A stretch of 7,568 bases of DNA, from assembly GCF_051961495.1 (NCBI RefSeq), contig NZ_JBQCDF010000267.1, positions 1 to 7,568 on the forward strand, in the 5' to 3' direction. A program made the position numbers and the translations under genes. The notes below the pieces were generated by a model. It was not told the origin of the DNA. It ran no database searches and worked only from the letters and a program-made list of their open reading frames with translations. Shown one piece after another: positions 5,970-7,568 of this stretch. The DNA is from Cytophaga sp051961495 (GTDB lineage Bacteria > Bacteroidota > Bacteroidia > Cytophagales > Cytophagaceae). Each line of letters starts with the position of its first letter. Positions within the stretch are counted from its first letter, which is position 1.

Positions 5970-7211
5970 TTATTTTGAAGCGATACGAATATATGCAATG
6001 CTGAATAATAAACTCACCAGTACAATTCCCTGCTGCAGTTCCAATGTAGCTTCAGATAAGAAAGATGTATATGCGCCTACCAGTACGGCTACGCAGAGCA
6101 AATCATTCAGCACCTCTTTGCGAGTTACCGGATAAACCAGGCAGATCAGGAAAATGATTAATCCTGAAAAACCTAAGGCTGTAAATACGTACACAAACTG
6201 ATTATGCGGGATGAGCCAGTTGTGCTGGTCAATATCAGGATATTCTTTCTGGTACACTTCATTCATTGCCTGCTGCACATCTCCGCTCCCAACACCGATC
6301 ACAGGGTGCTCTGCGCCTATCTGCGCGCCAATTTTCATAGACAATAAACGGTTCCCATCCGAATAATTATTCACACTTTTACCTGTAACAAAACGGCTCA
6401 CATCGCGAATCATGTAATCTACTTTGTTATGCAATGATGGCACGAAAAAATACATGGAAACGAGAAAGGCACACACAGCCGGAATCAGCCACAATAATTT
6501 TTTATTTCCGCTTTCCAGCACTTTTATAAACAGCCAGACAAGGCCCGTGGCATACAGTGCCAGCAAGCCACTGCGTATAGATAGAATATGAATAAAGATA
6601 AAAATAAAAATCCCCATGGCTGCAACTAATCGCCTCTGCAATGGTGTAGAAAGTACCGTTGAACTTGTATAGGCCTGCACTACGGCATAACATGCTATTG
6701 AAAGCAATAAGCTGTAACGGATATGTTCAATGATTGTAGGGATTGTTTTTGCATGCTTATAAGATTCCGTAATCTCTTTATAATGCATGAGGTAATAAGC
6801 GAAACTGCCTATTGCCGTTGCTGTACACAAACAGATAAACAGTAAAACAAGTATGTCGACCGACCTGCGGTTCACAACCTCCTGCATGGCCATAAAGCCC
6901 AGAGGTAAAAATAACAAAGGTATTTTTACCTGAATCCGCTCTAACCAGTATGCATAATCTTCGGTCCATATACCTCCGATTAAATAAATAAACAGTATAG
7001 GAGCCAGAAACAACAGGACCAGGCTTCCTTTCTGTTTCAGCGGATTGAATTTCCAGCCCTGATTGAGGAAATACAGCAGTACGATACCAATCATACCGAT
7101 GCTGATCATAGCTCTTGAAAAAAAGATTCCGGTAAGTGCTATGCTTCCGGCAGTTATAAACCAGTAATTGAGAAATGATGAAGACTGAAGATTTTTAAAG
7201 GATATTTTCAT
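5970..7211 (-). CDS. O-antigen ligase/polymerase family membrane protein (Wzy_C/WaaL-like)
   Basis: The 413-residue product is a polytopic inner-membrane protein with about 11-12 hydrophobic segments, starting near residue 17. The Wzy_C-type signature is present: the helix after SIRSG (211-215), a large hydrophilic loop at about 257-334, and PHNQFVYVFTALGFSG (335-350) leading into the next helix. Inside the loop are NRLL (287-290) and EHPVIGVGSGD (301-311), a pattern common to O-antigen ligases. R213, R288 and H336 stand where WaaL ligases have essential Arg and His residues. Such proteins either move an undecaprenyl-linked glycan onto lipid A-core (WaaL), polymerise O-units (Wzy), or glycosylate proteins (PglL); these cannot be told apart here. 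The ATG at 7211 is the only sensible start, 10 codons before the first helix. It heads a unit with the deacetylase gene 4 bp downstream. A TAAAGTTG box (7235-7242, minus strand) is a weak -7 candidate. Confidence 0.88.
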   Translation of the reverse strand: MKISFKNLQSSSFLNYWFITAGSIALTGIFFSRAMISIGMIGIVLLYFLNQGWKFNPLKQKGSLVLLFLAPILFIYLIGGIWTEDYAYWLERIQVKIPLLFLPLGFMAMQEVVNRRSVDILVLLFICLCTATAIGSFAYYLMHYKEITESYKHAKTIPTIIEHIRYSLLLSIACYAVVQAYTSSTVLSTPLQRRLVAAMGIFIFIFIHILSIRSGLLALYATGLVWLFIKVLESGNKKLLWLIPAVCAFLVSMYFFVPSLHNKVDYMIRDVSRFVTGKSVNNYSDGNRLLSMKIGAQIGAEHPVIGVGSGDVQQAMNEVYQKEYPDIDQHNWLIPHNQFVYVFTALGFSGLIIFLICLVYPVTRKEVLNDLLCVAVLVGAYTSFLSEATLELQQGIVLVSLLFSIAYIRIASK

Positions 7212-7253
7212 GAAAGGACTTGAGTCATTTTCTACAACTTTAACAAAAAAGTG

Positions 7254-7261
7254 TATATTTG
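7254..7261 (+). promoter_or_regulatory. Consensus Bacteroidota -7 element before the sigma factor gene
   Basis: TATATTTG at 7254-7261 is an exact match to TAnnTTTG, the -7 element recognised by the primary sigma factor of Bacteroidota. Transcription would begin near 7268, about 44 nt before the sigma factor ATG. A TTG at the expected -33 distance is missing; the nearest one, at 7220-7222, is 31 bp upstream, too far by the usual 17-23 bp rule. The promoter may therefore be weak, need an activator, or be read by an alternative sigma factor. Confidence 0.5.
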
Positions 7262-7268
7262 ATATTAG

Positions 7269-7291
7269 TTACAAAACGATAGCGTTTGTAA
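7269..7291. repeat. Imperfect palindrome at the predicted transcript start
   Basis: The arms TTACAAAACG (7269-7278) and CGTTTGTAA (7283-7291) are inverted copies apart from one extra A in the left arm, with ATAG between them. It starts within a few bases of the predicted transcription start of the sigma factor gene. It could be an operator for a dimeric regulator or a hairpin at the 5' end of the mRNA. It is not followed by a T run, so it is not a terminator. Confidence 0.5.
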
Positions 7292-7311
7292 ATATAGACA
7301 ATATTGATTGA

Positions 7312-7568
7312 ATGGAGGAGCAAAATTCCAAAACCAGATATAAAAGTAAGGAAGAAAAAGACAGCCTTTTTGAAAAGGAGTTTATGCACCTCATTGGACC
7401 ACTTTATAACTTTGGTTACCGGTTAACCTTGGATGAAGATGATGCAAATGACCTGGTACAGGAAACCTTTTTGAAGGCTTATCGTTTTTTTGATTCATAC
7501 GAAAAGGGAACTAATGCCAAAGCGTGGTTGTTTAGAATCCTGAAAAACACCTTTATAAATGAATATCG
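7312..7568 (+). CDS. ECF sigma factor, SigR/SigH-like (3'-partial)
   Basis: The first 85 codons plus two bases are visible; the gene runs off the window. It encodes region 2 of an extracytoplasmic-function sigma-70 factor. After a charged leader (1-22) comes FMHLIGPLYNFGYRLT (24-39, region 2.1), then DANDLVQETFLKAYRFF (44-60, region 2.2, the core-polymerase contact). GTNAKAWLFRILKNTFINEY (66-85) covers regions 2.3-2.4, which melt and read the -10 element. The GTN-x-KAWL-x-RIL-x-NTFIN pattern recalls the actinobacterial SigR/SigH group, which answers thiol-oxidative stress and is held by a zinc anti-sigma factor. The assignment to that group is inference from the motif. The ATG at 7312 is the first in frame and gives a normal ECF N-terminus; no Shine-Dalgarno sequence precedes it. 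Region 4 and any anti-sigma gene lie beyond the window. It is divergent from the ligase gene, 100 bp apart, and probably not functionally tied to it. Confidence 0.88.
   Translation, partial: MEEQNSKTRYKSKEEKDSLFEKEFMHLIGPLYNFGYRLTLDEDDANDLVQETFLKAYRFFDSYEKGTNAKAWLFRILKNTFINEY

Noticed and set aside
5966..5998. TTG start at 5998 that would lengthen the deacetylase by 11 residues.
   Set aside because: It is a TTG overlapping the ligase gene by 29 bp, while an ATG at 5965 sits 4 bp after the ligase stop with an A-rich leader. The extra Lys it would add before the hydrophobic segment is the only point in its favour.
5606..6135. Plus-strand open frames of 62 and 113 codons opposite the deacetylase and ligase genes.
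   Set aside because: They lie antisense to well-supported genes, have no recognisable motifs and look like low-complexity shadows of the true frames.
1..7568. A mobile element, CRISPR array, tRNA or defence system in the window.
   Set aside because: I found no terminal repeats, transposase or integrase motifs, regular repeat-spacer pattern or tRNA-like fold. All substantial frames are explained by glycan enzymes, one small membrane protein and a sigma factor.

Overview
The window looks like a stretch of chromosome from a Gram-negative Bacteroidota bacterium, perhaps of the Cytophaga type. The DNA is AT-rich and almost no gene has a Shine-Dalgarno sequence. One intergenic region carries an exact match to the Bacteroidota -7 promoter element (TAnnTTTG), and the proteins are typical of envelope-glycan loci in that phylum. 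The species name is a guess; the phylum is a moderately confident inference.

Left part, plus strand (1-4873). The 3' part of a gene for a small membrane protein with a possible PH-like domain (1-417) is followed by a 63-bp gap with a weak candidate promoter. Five glycosyltransferase genes follow in a tight series (481-4873). They are a GT2-like enzyme, a GT8-like GT-A enzyme with a DSD motif, a GT2 enzyme with a galactosyltransferase-type C-terminal domain, a WaaE/KdtX-like GT2 enzyme, and a GT-B enzyme of family GT4. Spacings are 13, 18, -8 and 2 bp, so they are very likely one operon. All five appear to be cytoplasmic or membrane-peripheral enzymes. Together they could add up to five sugars of an LPS core, O-unit or other lipid-linked glycan.

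Middle and right, minus strand (4853-7211). A two-gene unit reads towards the glycosyltransferases. It encodes a polytopic O-antigen ligase/polymerase-like (Wzy_C/WaaL) protein and, 4 bp later, a membrane- or lipid-anchored NodB-type polysaccharide deacetylase. The deacetylase and GT4 genes converge tail to tail and share 21 bp. The division of labour I infer is that the glycosyltransferases build a glycan in the cytoplasm, the ligase/polymerase transfers or joins it on the periplasmic side, and the deacetylase trims N-acetyl groups. No flippase, ABC exporter, nucleotide-sugar synthesis gene or priming transferase is in the window, so the pathway is incomplete here.

Right edge, plus strand (7212-7568). 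A 100-bp divergent intergenic region holds a consensus -7 element and an imperfect palindrome. The start of an ECF sigma factor gene follows and is cut off by the window end. Its region 2 resembles the SigR/SigH thiol-stress group.

I see no RNA genes, CRISPR array, insertion sequence or phage feature. The window is best read as an ordinary but well-organised envelope-glycan locus. The points most worth a second look are the sigma factor's control region, the large insert in the deacetylase, and the converging gene ends.
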